Positions 28,542 through 39,800 of a stretch of DNA of 64,000 nt are shown in pieces. Source of the stretch: Tritrichomonas foetus (lineage: Eukaryota; Parabasalia; Tritrichomonadida; Tritrichomonadidae); NCBI GenBank assembly GCA_001839685.1, contig MLAK01000197.1, forward strand, positions 22,501 through 86,500. The letters run 5' to 3'. The notes beneath the pieces are model-generated. The model worked only from the letters and a program-made list of their open reading frames with translations. It made no database searches and was not told the origin of the DNA. The number at the start of each line of letters is the position of its first letter. Position 1 is the first letter of the stretch. The position numbers were made by a program, and so were the translations under genes.

Positions 28542-29699
28542 ATGTCGAATTCTTTTCCACTCGAATATGCTCAATACGAAATTCTCCATAAAATAGGTTG
28601 TTCTAGTTATGCTGATGTTGTAGTTGCTCGCTGCATCCCCAGAAACAAACTTGTTGCCATCAAACAAATCGATCTTGAAATTTGCCCATTGAATTTATCA
28701 CAACTGGCAAATGAAGTTGCTTTTTGGGCATCAATGTCACATGCAAACGCAATTCTCTATCATGGGTCGTTCACGGTTGGCTCGCAATTATGGTTCCTCA
28801 CAGAATATGTTGATTGTGGTTCACTTAAAGACATATTATATGAATTCTTCCCAAATGGAATAAAGAACGAGAATATCATCGCAACAATACTCCAAAAAGT
28901 CTTATTATTTTTGGATTATTTTCATTCCCACCAGCAGATCCACCGTGACCTGCAGACCAAGAACATTCTTGTTTCTATGACAGGTGAAGTCAAAATCGGA
29001 GGGTTTTGGAACGCATCAACATTAATTCAACAAGGGCAACGAAAAAGGGCAAGAAAAACGGTTTTAGATCTATCTTGCTATGCTGCACCAGAGGCAATAG
29101 TTGATACAGAAAAAGGATACAAGCAGGAAGCTGATATTTGGAGTCTTGGAATCATCGCAGTTGAAATTGCAACTGGAATGCTTCCCTATAAAGATATGAA
29201 TCCAGTCGACCAAATAACTGCGGTTACCCAGCAACCACCACCAACTTTGCCTGATTCATTTTCTTTATCTTTTCGTGACTTTGTTCAAGAATGCTTGGTG
29301 ACAAATCCAGAAAAAAGAGCTTCAGCACATCATCTTTTAAAGCATAAATTCATGCATCAAGCGAAAAATGAAGCTTTCCTTGAAAATACTTTTACTGCTC
29401 AACTTCCTCCTTTAATTCAAAGGATGGAGATGAAAGAAAAAAATAAAGAAGATGCTGTTATGAAAGAAGCACAAAATTTCAGAAAAGAAATCGAATTTGA
29501 TTTCGATGTCGATTGTCCGAAAAAATCTAAAAAGAAGCATCATAAAAAAGATTCTGAAAATGATGTTAAAACACCACCGCAACCAACAGAATCTACAACT
29601 GTGACCAGAAAAGGTAGATTCATTTTATCTGTACAAGGTGGTCCAAGAGATGCGAGTATTACTACACCGCCTCCAATTCCTGGTAATAATATGAAATAA
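28542..29699 (+). CDS. STE20-family OSR1/SPAK-like kinase, predicted pseudokinase
   Basis: 385 residues. The domain at about 12-275 follows OSR1/SPAK (FRAY) closely in layout: YEILHKIGCSSYADVVVARC, VAIKQIDLEICPLNLSQL, IHRDLQTKNILV, YAAPEAI, ADIWSLGIIAVEIATGMLPY. The beta-3 lysine K41 and helix-C E58 are present, as is HRD D136, but three features are lost: the Gly loop is GCSSYA, HRDLK reads HRDLQ (Q138) and the DFG aspartate is replaced, IGGFW at 152-156 (G154 for D, W156 for G). Without the metal-binding Asp, phosphotransfer should fail, so a STRAD-like allosteric or scaffold role is inferred. The C-terminal 100 residues are Lys-rich and end in a Pro-rich disordered tail; the conserved CCT domain of OSR1 is not evident. 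Confidence 0.87.
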   Translation: MSNSFPLEYAQYEILHKIGCSSYADVVVARCIPRNKLVAIKQIDLEICPLNLSQLANEVAFWASMSHANAILYHGSFTVGSQLWFLTEYVDCGSLKDILYEFFPNGIKNENIIATILQKVLLFLDYFHSHQQIHRDLQTKNILVSMTGEVKIGGFWNASTLIQQGQRKRARKTVLDLSCYAAPEAIVDTEKGYKQEADIWSLGIIAVEIATGMLPYKDMNPVDQITAVTQQPPPTLPDSFSLSFRDFVQECLVTNPEKRASAHHLLKHKFMHQAKNEAFLENTFTAQLPPLIQRMEMKEKNKEDAVMKEAQNFRKEIEFDFDVDCPKKSKKKHHKKDSENDVKTPPQPTESTTVTRKGRFILSVQGGPRDASITTPPPIPGNNMK

Positions 29700-30131
29700 A
29701 TGTTTCAATAAGATTTTTATTAAATCATTTTGGCCATAAGCGCTTGAATGTAAAAAAATTTCGAAGATAATGATTTTACATCATTCTTATATAAATATAT
29801 AAATAAACATGAACTATTGTTAATTACTTAACTTTCACTTTTTCTTTTTCTTTTGAGGTTACTACTAAATATTTTCACAATTTTATGCGTTATTATTGAG
29901 TATTACATTATTTAATTAAATTTGTCTAATTTTTTTGGGTATAACCTTAAAATGATTTTATATTAAATACTCTTAAATGGCTGCACATGTGGTTTCATAT
30001 TGGGCTTCTACCAAAATCATTAGATGTAAGAAATTTCGATTATTTTTACGATTACCTTTAGAGTTTTATTTCAATTGAACGATAGATATTTTCACAATTA
30101 TTTTGACCTAGAATTTACAGAATAATTCATC
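29700..30131. other. Intergenic spacer
   Basis: 432 bp, AT-rich. The stretch ATATTTTCACAATT recurs near 29868 and 30087 in roughly similar surroundings, which may be an old duplication. No gene is seen. Confidence 0.35.
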
Positions 30132-32612
30132 ATGTATTTCCAATCGATGCTTAGTTTGTATCATTCATTTGCTGATGAGAAGAAGCCAGTAGTAATCAGT
30201 CAATTGAATGAATATCAAATGCCTGAAGAGTTTTTCCATTTTCTCTTGGAAAAGATGGAGCCAAGTAATTTGGCAGCAAGCTTATCGAAAACCATTATGG
30301 ATATTTCAATCGACTATGTAAATTCGCTCGGACCAAACGTTTCTATCAAAAACGTGAAACAATTCGTCCAATATTTGTTAAAACTTATTTCGTTGAAAAC
30401 CCAGCCAACTTCCTATGAAAAGTATACATCGTTTTTACAGATAGCTTTTAGAATGGCCAGCCAGCACAATCACGAGTCAATTTATAATCAGATAATAAAA
30501 TATCCGCATGAGCAATCAGTCATACCGATTTCGGTTTTATGCCAGACAAATCCACAATTTTCAAATGGTGCTCTTCAAATATTGGTGAACACCTTCCCCA
30601 ATTTCAAACGTGATCAAAATTTGGTCATTTGGATGGTTGCTTGCACAAATTTGTTTGAAAAGTGTCAATATGATGGATCAGATGACAAGCCAATTCGTGC
30701 TTCAATTGACACAGCTTTACTTGATAAGTTTATTCCAATTACTCGAAAAATTCACCTTCTTGAGTCATCCCTTCATTTTCTGCCAAGTAAAACTGGAGAT
30801 GAACTAATTGCATCTCATGTTGTTAACTTATTGAGTTGTATCTCAATTGCATCAACAATTGACGAAGTCGCACTTTCACTAAACCTCGCAAAAAAGGTTT
30901 TGATGAGAATGAAGCAAAATCCAATTACACAAATTACACCTGATAAAATCATTTCATCTGTTTTTTCATATATTTTACCAGCCTATCGAACTGGAAAGAG
31001 TATCAATGCTTCACTTCTTGATTTTTGTAATGAAATTGATTCAGAAACACTTCAAGCAAGAATAAGTAATTCAATTAAAACGAACGACATCACATTATCA
31101 ACACTTTTCCTCATTTCCAGATTTCCTACGCCTGAAACAATTCCTTATTTACTTGCAAAAGCTCGTGTTGATCAAAAATCACAATATGTTGCAATTTTTT
31201 ACTTCTTGTCCCATAATTTGGTTCCATTTCGATATTTACCACGTTTATTTGAAATTCTCGCTCCTTCTGATCTTCACTTTTTAAATGAAATTTTTGAGCA
31301 AAAACCACAGTTGTATTGTACAGCAGCCCTGAAGTTCCTTGCAAGCTGCAGGGTTGTTGAAAAAATAGAATATATTTCTTGTTTATTTGCACAAGCTAAA
31401 ACATTACCTGTAATTAAATCAACTTATGCCCGAGGAGCATTTCTTTCTGTTGCTTGTCATCGTGCTTTATCAAAAATGCCAGGATGTCCCATTCGACTTC
31501 TTCTTGACTATATTCATCGTTGTATCATTGCCACTTATACAAATGAGCCAAATGAAGATGAAGAAACACCAGATGAACTTTCACAAAGTAAAGAAAATAA
31601 CACCGAAACCTCTAATTCGAACGAAACCACTGAAAATAGTCATGTTGATGATAATGAAAATCAAATCGAAAATGAAGAGAAAAAGATTGAACCAAACGCT
31701 GAAGTTCCTGCTGATGATGAAGAGAATGAAAATGAAAATAATAAGGATAATAATAATGAAAAGAAGAATGGAAAAGATAACAATGAAGATGATATTGAAA
31801 CTGCGCAAGTAAAAACTTCCGCATCAGCTGCATTAAGTTTATCTTTAGGACAGACTGATCCTCTTGATTTGATAAGTGATGATATTGCTTCTCTTAGTTT
31901 ACCACCAGTCTCACTTTATGATGTAATGAAAGCAATGGGAATTTTGAATCGTCCAACATTTTGTCAATCTCAAGCAATTCGTGACTGGTGTTCTGCTGAT
32001 TCTGAAACAAAACAAATTTTGATTGATATGGCCCTTGAGCAAGTAAAAAGTGGAAATACGGTTTTCACTATCATTATTGGTTCACTTTCAGATGATCCAA
32101 TTTTAATTCATAATTGTGTTCAAACTCTTGCACAATGCGATTTATTTTTATTAGCATTTTTCTTTACAACAGCAGCATCTTGTAATCCACAGCTTGTTCT
32201 TAAAGAACTTAAAGATTATGTCACAAAAGAACCAGAAGCCGCTCCGCAATCATTTGTAACGCGTCTTTTCACTTCAAGGCCCAGTACAATGCCGCGAAGA
32301 CAAAGAATTGCACGTAGATGTATTATCGGAATGGCTCCTTTTGTTCCTTTCTCACAATATTTGTATGATACTTTGATGGCATCCATGCCCAATGCTGATG
32401 AATCTGCTAATTCGCCTTTAACTTGTGAATCAATTATTGCCGTGTGTTCAAGACTGACACATAAAGAAGTTCTTCATTCACTTATTGATCGTCTTGTTTC
32501 AAGATCAGATGCATTTCTTGATCAGCCATTATTTGTACCTGCAATCATTCATGTTTTGAATGCAAATCAAACACTCACTGAAAGTGATGCATTATCAGTT
32601 ATAAAACTCTGA
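30132..32612 (+). CDS. Large helical-repeat (HEAT-like) protein, N-terminal part, ends at in-frame TGA
   Basis: 826 residues from ATG 30132 to TGA 32610-32612. Nearly all of it is alpha-helical with HEAT/armadillo-like spacing (DALNAADHTLFF-type Leu-rich hairpins, LASKFPSNTLVQLVEALLL further on). Residues about 475-560 are a disordered acidic Asn/Glu/Lys/Asp-rich insert (NNNEKKNGKDNNED), typical of a flexible loop between two solenoids. No catalytic motif, signal or membrane segment is present. The frame continues directly after the stop as the same kind of protein, so this is probably the first half of a gene of about 1510 residues. I do not recognise the orthologue; large HEAT proteins of this size serve as proteasome, transport or checkpoint scaffolds, none of which can be chosen here. 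Confidence 0.8.
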   Translation: MYFQSMLSLYHSFADEKKPVVISQLNEYQMPEEFFHFLLEKMEPSNLAASLSKTIMDISIDYVNSLGPNVSIKNVKQFVQYLLKLISLKTQPTSYEKYTSFLQIAFRMASQHNHESIYNQIIKYPHEQSVIPISVLCQTNPQFSNGALQILVNTFPNFKRDQNLVIWMVACTNLFEKCQYDGSDDKPIRASIDTALLDKFIPITRKIHLLESSLHFLPSKTGDELIASHVVNLLSCISIASTIDEVALSLNLAKKVLMRMKQNPITQITPDKIISSVFSYILPAYRTGKSINASLLDFCNEIDSETLQARISNSIKTNDITLSTLFLISRFPTPETIPYLLAKARVDQKSQYVAIFYFLSHNLVPFRYLPRLFEILAPSDLHFLNEIFEQKPQLYCTAALKFLASCRVVEKIEYISCLFAQAKTLPVIKSTYARGAFLSVACHRALSKMPGCPIRLLLDYIHRCIIATYTNEPNEDEETPDELSQSKENNTETSNSNETTENSHVDDNENQIENEEKKIEPNAEVPADDEENENENNKDNNNEKKNGKDNNEDDIETAQVKTSASAALSLSLGQTDPLDLISDDIASLSLPPVSLYDVMKAMGILNRPTFCQSQAIRDWCSADSETKQILIDMALEQVKSGNTVFTIIIGSLSDDPILIHNCVQTLAQCDLFLLAFFFTTAASCNPQLVLKELKDYVTKEPEAAPQSFVTRLFTSRPSTMPRRQRIARRCIIGMAPFVPFSQYLYDTLMASMPNADESANSPLTCESIIAVCSRLTHKEVLHSLIDRLVSRSDAFLDQPLFVPAIIHVLNANQTLTESDALSVIKL

Positions 32613-34667
32613 ATTAAATTGTTAATTAATCATAAAGCATTAGTTGAGAACATAACTGATTTTGAAAAAACTTTATTAGCTTCCAAAAGTGCAATCAATT
32701 CATTTTTGAAAGAAATGGAACATGCTATTCGAGCTCATGGTGATAATCCTTTATTATTTTCCTCTTTAAAGAGAGCCATTTTAGTTATACCAAACTTTGA
32801 CCTCTCTAAAAAAGCAAGTTTAATCACGCTTGTGATTTCAAACTGTTTATCTGAAAATGATGCAACTTTGGAATTTTGTATTAGTTTATTAAGACAAACA
32901 TATCGAGTAACATCATCAGTTTCTTCATTACAAGGCACTTTTATCTTTTCCCATGATTATACTGAAGCTGTTCGACCATTTTTAACTGAATTGGCAAGTA
33001 AATTCCCTTCAAATACACTTGTTCAATTGGTTGAAGCACTTTTGTTGTATTATCAAGAAAATCCAACGAAGCATCAAGCATCAACATGCTTATTTACTTA
33101 TTTTTCTGTAATTAAAGAGCCTTCAACTTTTATTAAAGCGAAATTTATTCCTAAATTATCAGCCGCATGTGATAAAATGACCAGAAATACTGATTATGCT
33201 GCAATGTTATATATGTTTCGAGTTCTTGACGCATTAAATGCTGCTGATCACACTTTATTCTTTAATGAATTCATTCGCACTCCAGAAAATGAATTCATTG
33301 CTCTTTATACTGAAAGATATGCTCGTCATTCTGAATCACTTGGAGCTTTGCTAATTCCACGAATTATTGAATTAAAGAATATTGATGAAAAATGGAAAGA
33401 TTTCATGATATTTGATCGAATTATTAAACTTTTTGGTGGCTTCATTAAATCATATGTTCGTGATACAACAGCTCCTGATAGAATTACTGGAATAATATTT
33501 GCTTTACTCATTCAAATATCAACAGCAAACATGCTTCGGAAACGAGGAATCAAAATTGATTCATATCTTTACATTTTTGAAATTTCACTTTCTGAACTTC
33601 GTAGTTCAACTGGGATTGATTTAATTTCCGGCTCACGGCTAGTATTACAAAATGATAATGATTTCTATGAACTCATGAATGCTTTTTCCCATTCTTTCCA
33701 ATATCTTCAACATGAAGTTACTGATCTCTTGTTAACTTCCTTAAATTCGCTTGTTCCAACCAAGCATTGTGATACTTCACTCATTTGTACATCATCATTC
33801 CTTGCAAATGTTTCTCATGCACACAGTGAACAGTGCAAAAAGATGAAAGCAAGAGCAGTTGATTTATTTACAACTATTATGAAAAAGTGTCAATTTGAAA
33901 CATCTTTAATTGGTTTCATAATTGCTAAATCACCTTCAGCATTTTCTGCAAATACACTTCGTCAACTAAATGCCGAAGCACTCACACAATTTTTGTCACT
34001 TTCTATTGAATCTGTGAATAAATCACATGATGCAGTTCCACCACTTGAACTACTTTTGGGAATAATCCGATCATCAAGTGGACCATTCATTGGTGTTCAT
34101 GTACAAGAAATTATTGATACTTTAAGAAATGCAGTTAGTGCAAATAAAGTGAAAATTGATTCAATTCTTGTTTTGAATATTATTGGTGAACTTGGAAGAA
34201 GAAAACAAGTTCCAACATCATTATTGAAGGACAGTTCTGTTTCATTTAGATCACTGGCACCATTATTGCTTAGTAATGATCAGGAAATCAATACAAGAGT
34301 AACCGCTATTTTCTCTTTGATGATTTTTGGATCAACTGATGATAATCCTGACTTTGAATTAATCTTTAGTTCATTAATGTCACTTTATGTTGGATATGAA
34401 AAAGATTCTGGACACTATGTAGCAATAGCAAATGACATGCTCAAATATGTTACGCAAGTAAATAAACGCGTACTAGATTTACTCAGTCACATATTTTCTC
34501 CAATATTGTCAGTTGGTGATTCTGCATGCAATGTTGCAATCAATGAATTTTTGAAATTTTTAAGAAAACAAGCAACATCTCAAGATGAAGAGTTATCAAC
34601 ATTTGCTATTCACTTGATGACAGTGTTTGCTAAACCGAAAAGAAACATACCTGTTTCTTCAAAGTAG
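32613..34667 (+). CDS. Continuation of the HEAT-like gene after the in-frame TGA
   Basis: 684 codons in the same frame as the 826-residue part, beginning IKLLINHKALVEN immediately after TGA 32610-32612. The first ATG falls about 33 codons in, within sequence that already looks coding, and a TTG at 32619 would otherwise have to be the start, so an independent gene is unlikely. The body is helical and Leu/Ser-rich throughout, with hairpins such as LLGIIRSSSGPFIGVH and AVSANKVKIDSILVLNIIGELG, and ends PKRNIPVSSK. I find no splice-like GT...AG intron with the trichomonad branch/3' motif ACTAACACACAG that would remove the stop. Function unknown; read with its upstream half it is one long solenoid. 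Confidence 0.75.
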   Translation: MKLLINHKALVENITDFEKTLLASKSAINSFLKEMEHAIRAHGDNPLLFSSLKRAILVIPNFDLSKKASLITLVISNCLSENDATLEFCISLLRQTYRVTSSVSSLQGTFIFSHDYTEAVRPFLTELASKFPSNTLVQLVEALLLYYQENPTKHQASTCLFTYFSVIKEPSTFIKAKFIPKLSAACDKMTRNTDYAAMLYMFRVLDALNAADHTLFFNEFIRTPENEFIALYTERYARHSESLGALLIPRIIELKNIDEKWKDFMIFDRIIKLFGGFIKSYVRDTTAPDRITGIIFALLIQISTANMLRKRGIKIDSYLYIFEISLSELRSSTGIDLISGSRLVLQNDNDFYELMNAFSHSFQYLQHEVTDLLLTSLNSLVPTKHCDTSLICTSSFLANVSHAHSEQCKKMKARAVDLFTTIMKKCQFETSLIGFIIAKSPSAFSANTLRQLNAEALTQFLSLSIESVNKSHDAVPPLELLLGIIRSSSGPFIGVHVQEIIDTLRNAVSANKVKIDSILVLNIIGELGRRKQVPTSLLKDSSVSFRSLAPLLLSNDQEINTRVTAIFSLMIFGSTDDNPDFELIFSSLMSLYVGYEKDSGHYVAIANDMLKYVTQVNKRVLDLLSHIFSPILSVGDSACNVAINEFLKFLRKQATSQDEELSTFAIHLMTVFAKPKRNIPVSSK

Positions 34668-34938
34668 AATGTATGTTTATTAATTCCTATCAAGTAAAAG
34701 GAATTTTAGAATTTATTTTATTTATCTTCATTTTTCTAGAATTTTATATAAAAATTAATATATCCTTACACTATCCTTGTTTGAAGAAAGATTGTGTCAT
34801 ATACATGTTTAAAAAGAAATATATTATACTTCGATAGTTTTCTTAAAATGTTTTGTAAAGATTATTGACAATATTTTATTATTAAAAAAATAATATTTGG
34901 TTCTTGTATTCATTTATTAACAATCATGAAAATTAAAT

Positions 34939-36489
34939 TTATAGAGGCAAATATTGAGTCCATTTCAGCATATTATATGGGAATGAAGTATGACTCTTAT
35001 ATTTATTCTGCATTTTTGCCAAAGCCCCAACAGCAAACGGTTCCATAGCACAATAGGACGATCCCGAGTCCAAAACAGTATTCACAAGTCCAACAGACGC
35101 TTCAGAAAATGGAAACAGCATTGTTGAATTTTCTTTAAGTGCACCACGAATTACTTTTAAGTTTGCTTCACGTGTTGTTATCATTTTTATGACAGCTTCA
35201 GACGGAAGACCTAAAGCCTCAGCTGCGCTTATTCCTTTTCTCTGATTCTTCATTGCCATCGAATATGGAAGAGCCAAAAGTGCGGAAAATTTATCATTGT
35301 CAACTCTAGTTAATGTTGCAAAACGAGACAAAGAAATTTTTCCTTTCCACTTTCGTAAATTTGTTTTTGAAAGGTCAGGAATTATACATCCCTGATTATA
35401 TAGAAGTTCCGAAGTAAAGTTCACTATATGTTTCGCATCAGTTTTGCTTAATTTATCGAATTTTTTAGGAGCTTTATCAGTCACCATTACGTTTGTGGAG
35501 CATAAATGCAAAAGCGGAGCTGGAATATACAAATCTAATGGAACGCGTCTTGCTGATCGAAATATTTGAGAAGGTGAGCGAGTAAAGTCTACACCGAATT
35601 TTTCAAGTAGTTGCTCGCGAGCCTCTCTTTCCTTATTTAATGAAAATGTAAGTCTATCAATGAAACTACGATAGATGCCTTTCTCTAAACCAATGAAAGG
35701 AATCGGCTTTAAAAGCAAGTTTAATATCTGAAAAGGAATTAAATCGAATGTTCTCATTCGTTGAATGTTTCTTTTCATTACAGTAATTGAAACCCGCTCA
35801 CCAGTTGTAAGTGATGCATTATGAATAATCAAATCACCAACTTCTATCGGATAGCGGTCAACTGCACTGAATACCGAAAAGAATTTAATTCCGGATTCAT
35901 ATTCAAACTGATCCTTAACATTGTCAACTGTATAAGTTGAATGCTTTTCATCCTGGTGGGTAGAGGAGCCCTCTCCGGATGGCGGATCAACGCAGGGGTA
36001 GGATGAAATCGTTTTCACGTATGAATCAAATGACGGATCAATTCTGGCAGCCCTCACAAAATTTGAAATAATTTCTGAGAGCTCCCGATAGACACCACCG
36101 TTTCGGCGCATTGTTCCAACCATCCTTTTTATGGTGCGATGAATTGATGCCTCCGTGCTGAAAATTTTGGCCTTGGGAAAGGCTGTATTGACCACTTTAC
36201 TGACCGCTACGTCGCAGCATGAAAAACAGGCGTTCATTGCAAATCGATGGGCATGGAGATAGGCCGCGGCGAGCTGTCTGACCGCCCAGGGCGAATCGGC
36301 GCACGAAATGATGTAAAGCAAAAGTTTGTCTTGACTGGAATGCCAAACGAAATCAAAAATGCTATCATTGGCTATTTTGTAAGTATCTGTATTATTGATG
36401 ATAAAATCAACTCCGACAATTTTGAAAAGTGTGTTTGCGTATGAAGCTTTGGGATAATAACGAAGAATTTGATGAAAAGACATTTTCAA
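34939..36489 (-). CDS. Conserved-looking protein, unrecognised
   Basis: 516 residues, mixed helix/strand, without signal peptide, membrane segment or coiled coil. It begins MKMSFHQILRYYPKAS (either the first or third codon ATG could serve) and contains FSCCDVAVSKVVNTAFPKAKIF, a polar PPSGEGSSTHQDEKHS loop near 170-185, and DLIPFQILNLLLKPIPFIGLEKG. The N-terminal third is more GC-rich than the rest of the window, especially around 35940-36320. It matches no family I can name. It converges on the end of the HEAT-like gene, with 271 bp between stops, and its start lies back-to-tail with the giant HECT gene downstream on the same strand. Confidence 0.75.
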   Translation of the reverse strand: MKMSFHQILRYYPKASYANTLFKIVGVDFIINNTDTYKIANDSIFDFVWHSSQDKLLLYIISCADSPWAVRQLAAAYLHAHRFAMNACFSCCDVAVSKVVNTAFPKAKIFSTEASIHRTIKRMVGTMRRNGGVYRELSEIISNFVRAARIDPSFDSYVKTISSYPCVDPPSGEGSSTHQDEKHSTYTVDNVKDQFEYESGIKFFSVFSAVDRYPIEVGDLIIHNASLTTGERVSITVMKRNIQRMRTFDLIPFQILNLLLKPIPFIGLEKGIYRSFIDRLTFSLNKEREAREQLLEKFGVDFTRSPSQIFRSARRVPLDLYIPAPLLHLCSTNVMVTDKAPKKFDKLSKTDAKHIVNFTSELLYNQGCIIPDLSKTNLRKWKGKISLSRFATLTRVDNDKFSALLALPYSMAMKNQRKGISAAEALGLPSEAVIKMITTREANLKVIRGALKENSTMLFPFSEASVGLVNTVLDSGSSYCAMEPFAVGALAKMQNKYKSHTSFPYNMLKWTQYLPL

Positions 36490-36808
36490 AAATACTCCTG
36501 CTATGACATGTTATTTGAAAAAAGATAATCGTATGATTTTCTCAAAATATTATGTTAAATTCAAATATTGAATGAACGATATACTCAAATATTTGAAAGC
36601 GGAGATGGCATTAATATTTTAAAGAAATTAGTACATGTGTTGTTATTTTCGAACTATCAATTTCATCATCTTAACAAGAAGGAAATAGGATAATTATGAT
36701 ATATATAAATTTGATTCAATATCAAACATAATAAATGAAAAATAAAAATAAATAAAGTGGGAAGATAAATAATTTTTTGGAAATTTATAAACAATATATC
36801 TAATATTT
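36490..36808. other. Intergenic spacer
   Basis: 319 bp between two minus-strand genes, the 3' flank of the giant HECT gene and the 5' flank of the 516-residue gene. Nothing recognisable. Confidence 0.4.
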
Positions 36809-39800
36809 CTACGCAAGAGTGACTATCTCAGTGAGATCTGGTTCATTATCTTGGTCTATATCACCACCATATAAAACAGCAACTCTCAGCATTTTTTCCA
36901 TAATTTCTTCACTCGAATAAAGTGGAATATTTATTGTGCTCGAACAAGTTGCTGCATAAGGAAGCTTTTCATCTTGATTAGTTGCACCTCTATTATCAAA
37001 TTTAATTTGGAGTTGACTTGTCCATGAAAGTCCAGGAGGCGGTAATGACATTCTTCCTGTTGCAAATTTAATGAAAAGCATTCGTTCTGTTGCTGTAAAT
37101 CTTTCTAAAACATTAAAAATCATATCTTCGTATTTTTTATCTCCGCAAACTCTACAATTCTTTCGGAGTTCTTCAACTGGAATATCAACATTGCCACAGC
37201 ATAACAATTTCAGTTCCCAAGGAGATAAGAGGTTTAGTAAAGGTCCAGGAATGAAATATTTCATTCCTTGTAATATATTTTCTAATGGTTTCTTAAATTC
37301 ATTGATTCTGAAATCTTCGCAGAGTCGGCAATATTCCAATCGATTTTCATAATCAACTTTAATAAATGTGCCGCCACTGATTAATTCTACTGTTTCTCCT
37401 AATGAATTTTCAACAGTGAAATTCAAAGAATAAATCGAACTAAATGGAACATCTTGTCCACATTCTTTGATTGATTTCATTAAGCATTTGAACTCTTCAT
37501 CAATTTCGTAAATCAAATCAGCTGTGATTTCTCGTCCTACTAAATATGTCCAAACAAGATTAGATAAACAGAAAGGTTGTGGAAGTTTAGAAATGTAGCT
37601 GCACGCCATTAATGCACCAACATAAATCATTTGATGTAATAATTTAGAATTATTATTGATTTCTGTATTTGGTACTAAAACATCTTGATTTGGTCCATTT
37701 CCACGTCTTCGATTTGGAGTTACACCAAACAAATTACTTCGAATATCCAAAAATTCTGTGCAAATTTGAGAAAAGATGTCTCTTCCTGGTCCACCAGCGT
37801 CTGAAGCACCTTCTCCTTCTAATTCTACATGCCATGGAACATTATTTGGTTGTTTAAGATGATAAAGTTGGTCTATTGGAATCTGATTAGCGAGTTGACT
37901 CATAAGTGAAGCTCCTTGTGAATTATTAGGATTATTCAGAAATAGTGCAGCTCTTGAACGATTAAAAACTAAATTGGTCTGTCCATCATATTTCTTTTTT
38001 ATTTCATTCCATATTCGTTGTTCTTTCTCTGTAAATAAAATGCAGGATCCACTCTTAATCAAAAACTTTGTAAATGGCAAATATGGGTTATTTAGATCTG
38101 TTAGATTGAAAAGGGAATTCAAGTTTTCATTGAATTTAGAAATCATTGTTAAACGAATCATTAATAAACGCTTACTAATAGATTGAAGCTGTGGGAAAAG
38201 AGCCAAATAATTTGATGGAAGTTCACGTAAAAGTGATTTATTATCTGGTGATGAAAGTTGCATTAAATATTCATCAATTTGTCGATTCCAGTGATTTTCA
38301 AAAATAGAAATGTCATTAATAAGCATGCTATTTTGTGAAACGAACACTTCTGATTTACCTTGTTCCAAGAATTCGGTGACTTTTACTCTGACAGTTAAAG
38401 TACAACTTGTGGTACAATCTGACTTTATAATAAAATGATTTTTATTAATAGAAAGAAAACTAAATGGAAGAATTTTACCGATTATTTGGTTAGTTACTGG
38501 ATCGATTACATTTAATTGGGAGCCGGCTGGCATTGCATTACTATTTTCAAGATTAAGAACAATAACTGATGCAAATGGTTTATAAACAGTGCATTCAAAA
38601 CTATTACCAGCTCCAGAATAAACACTGTCAACTGTGGAATTTTTAATCCATTCATTAACAACAAGGTATTGTGGGAAGGAAGAAGGTGATGTTAGTGAAT
38701 AACAAAGTTCAAAATCATGAAGAATTGATGAAAATTGATCAGGCTCATTTGAACAATGTGAAATTGAGTTATATAATTTACATATTTTCGCGATGTTTGC
38801 TTTTTCAAGAGCTTCTTTTAATGAATTTCGAGAAATTAATAAAGATGTTTTATTTCTTGGTACTTTTGGTATTTGATTCATTATAATTCTAAAAAGTATT
38901 TTCAAATGAATTAATTGTTGTAAGTGTTGAGGAATATTCACAGATGATTTGTTTATATTGAATGATAAAATAAATTCATCAAGTTTTGCTATAACAGAAT
39001 CTGATATTGAGTTTGATGGTAAGTTTCGGAAATATGGGTGACTTAATAATTTCAATAATACTTCATAATGGATTGAAATGGTGAAAAGATCACCTTCATT
39101 CATTTTTTCCAAAATCATAGGTATTAATTTCTTCACAAGAATCTTCTGAATATCCATGTTATCAACTGAATTAGTATTTTCTTGGTTATTATGAATGAGG
39201 CTGTTGTTCAACGTCAAATTTAAGATAGACATGAAAACGTGATAAAATGTGGATGGAGAATCATAAATATTGTTAACAACTTGGTTCTTCATCAAAGGAA
39301 TAGCAGCTAAATGAATATGATCATTTCTATTCATTTGTGGTTTCATTGTGAATTTAAGAACTTTGTCATTTGTGAAACTTGTACACCAAAAGCTTTGTGA
39401 ATATTCCTTTATATTTTCTTTATATGTTTCACCTGTTATTTCTAAACTATTTGAAGTCATTTTAGTATCATTTGATAAGAGCAAGAAGAATCCTGAACAT
39501 GATGAATGAGAATAAGTTTTATTGATTTCATTACTTTTAGAAATATGGGAAATATTGAATGTTAATTCTGGTGGTGAAAAAGAAGCAAATTGTGTAAAAT
39601 CATATGATGGCCATTCAAGAATCAGTTCTTCAAGAACTGAAGGTAAGAAATCCTTTGATTTTTGAATAATTGATTTCATTATGAAATAAAATCGATTAGA
39701 AATGATTCTTTTATCACCTGGATAGATAAAATCATCTTTTTTGGCAGAGATGAGCACTTGATTTGAAATTTTAGGTGAAAGGATTTCTAATATCAAGCTT

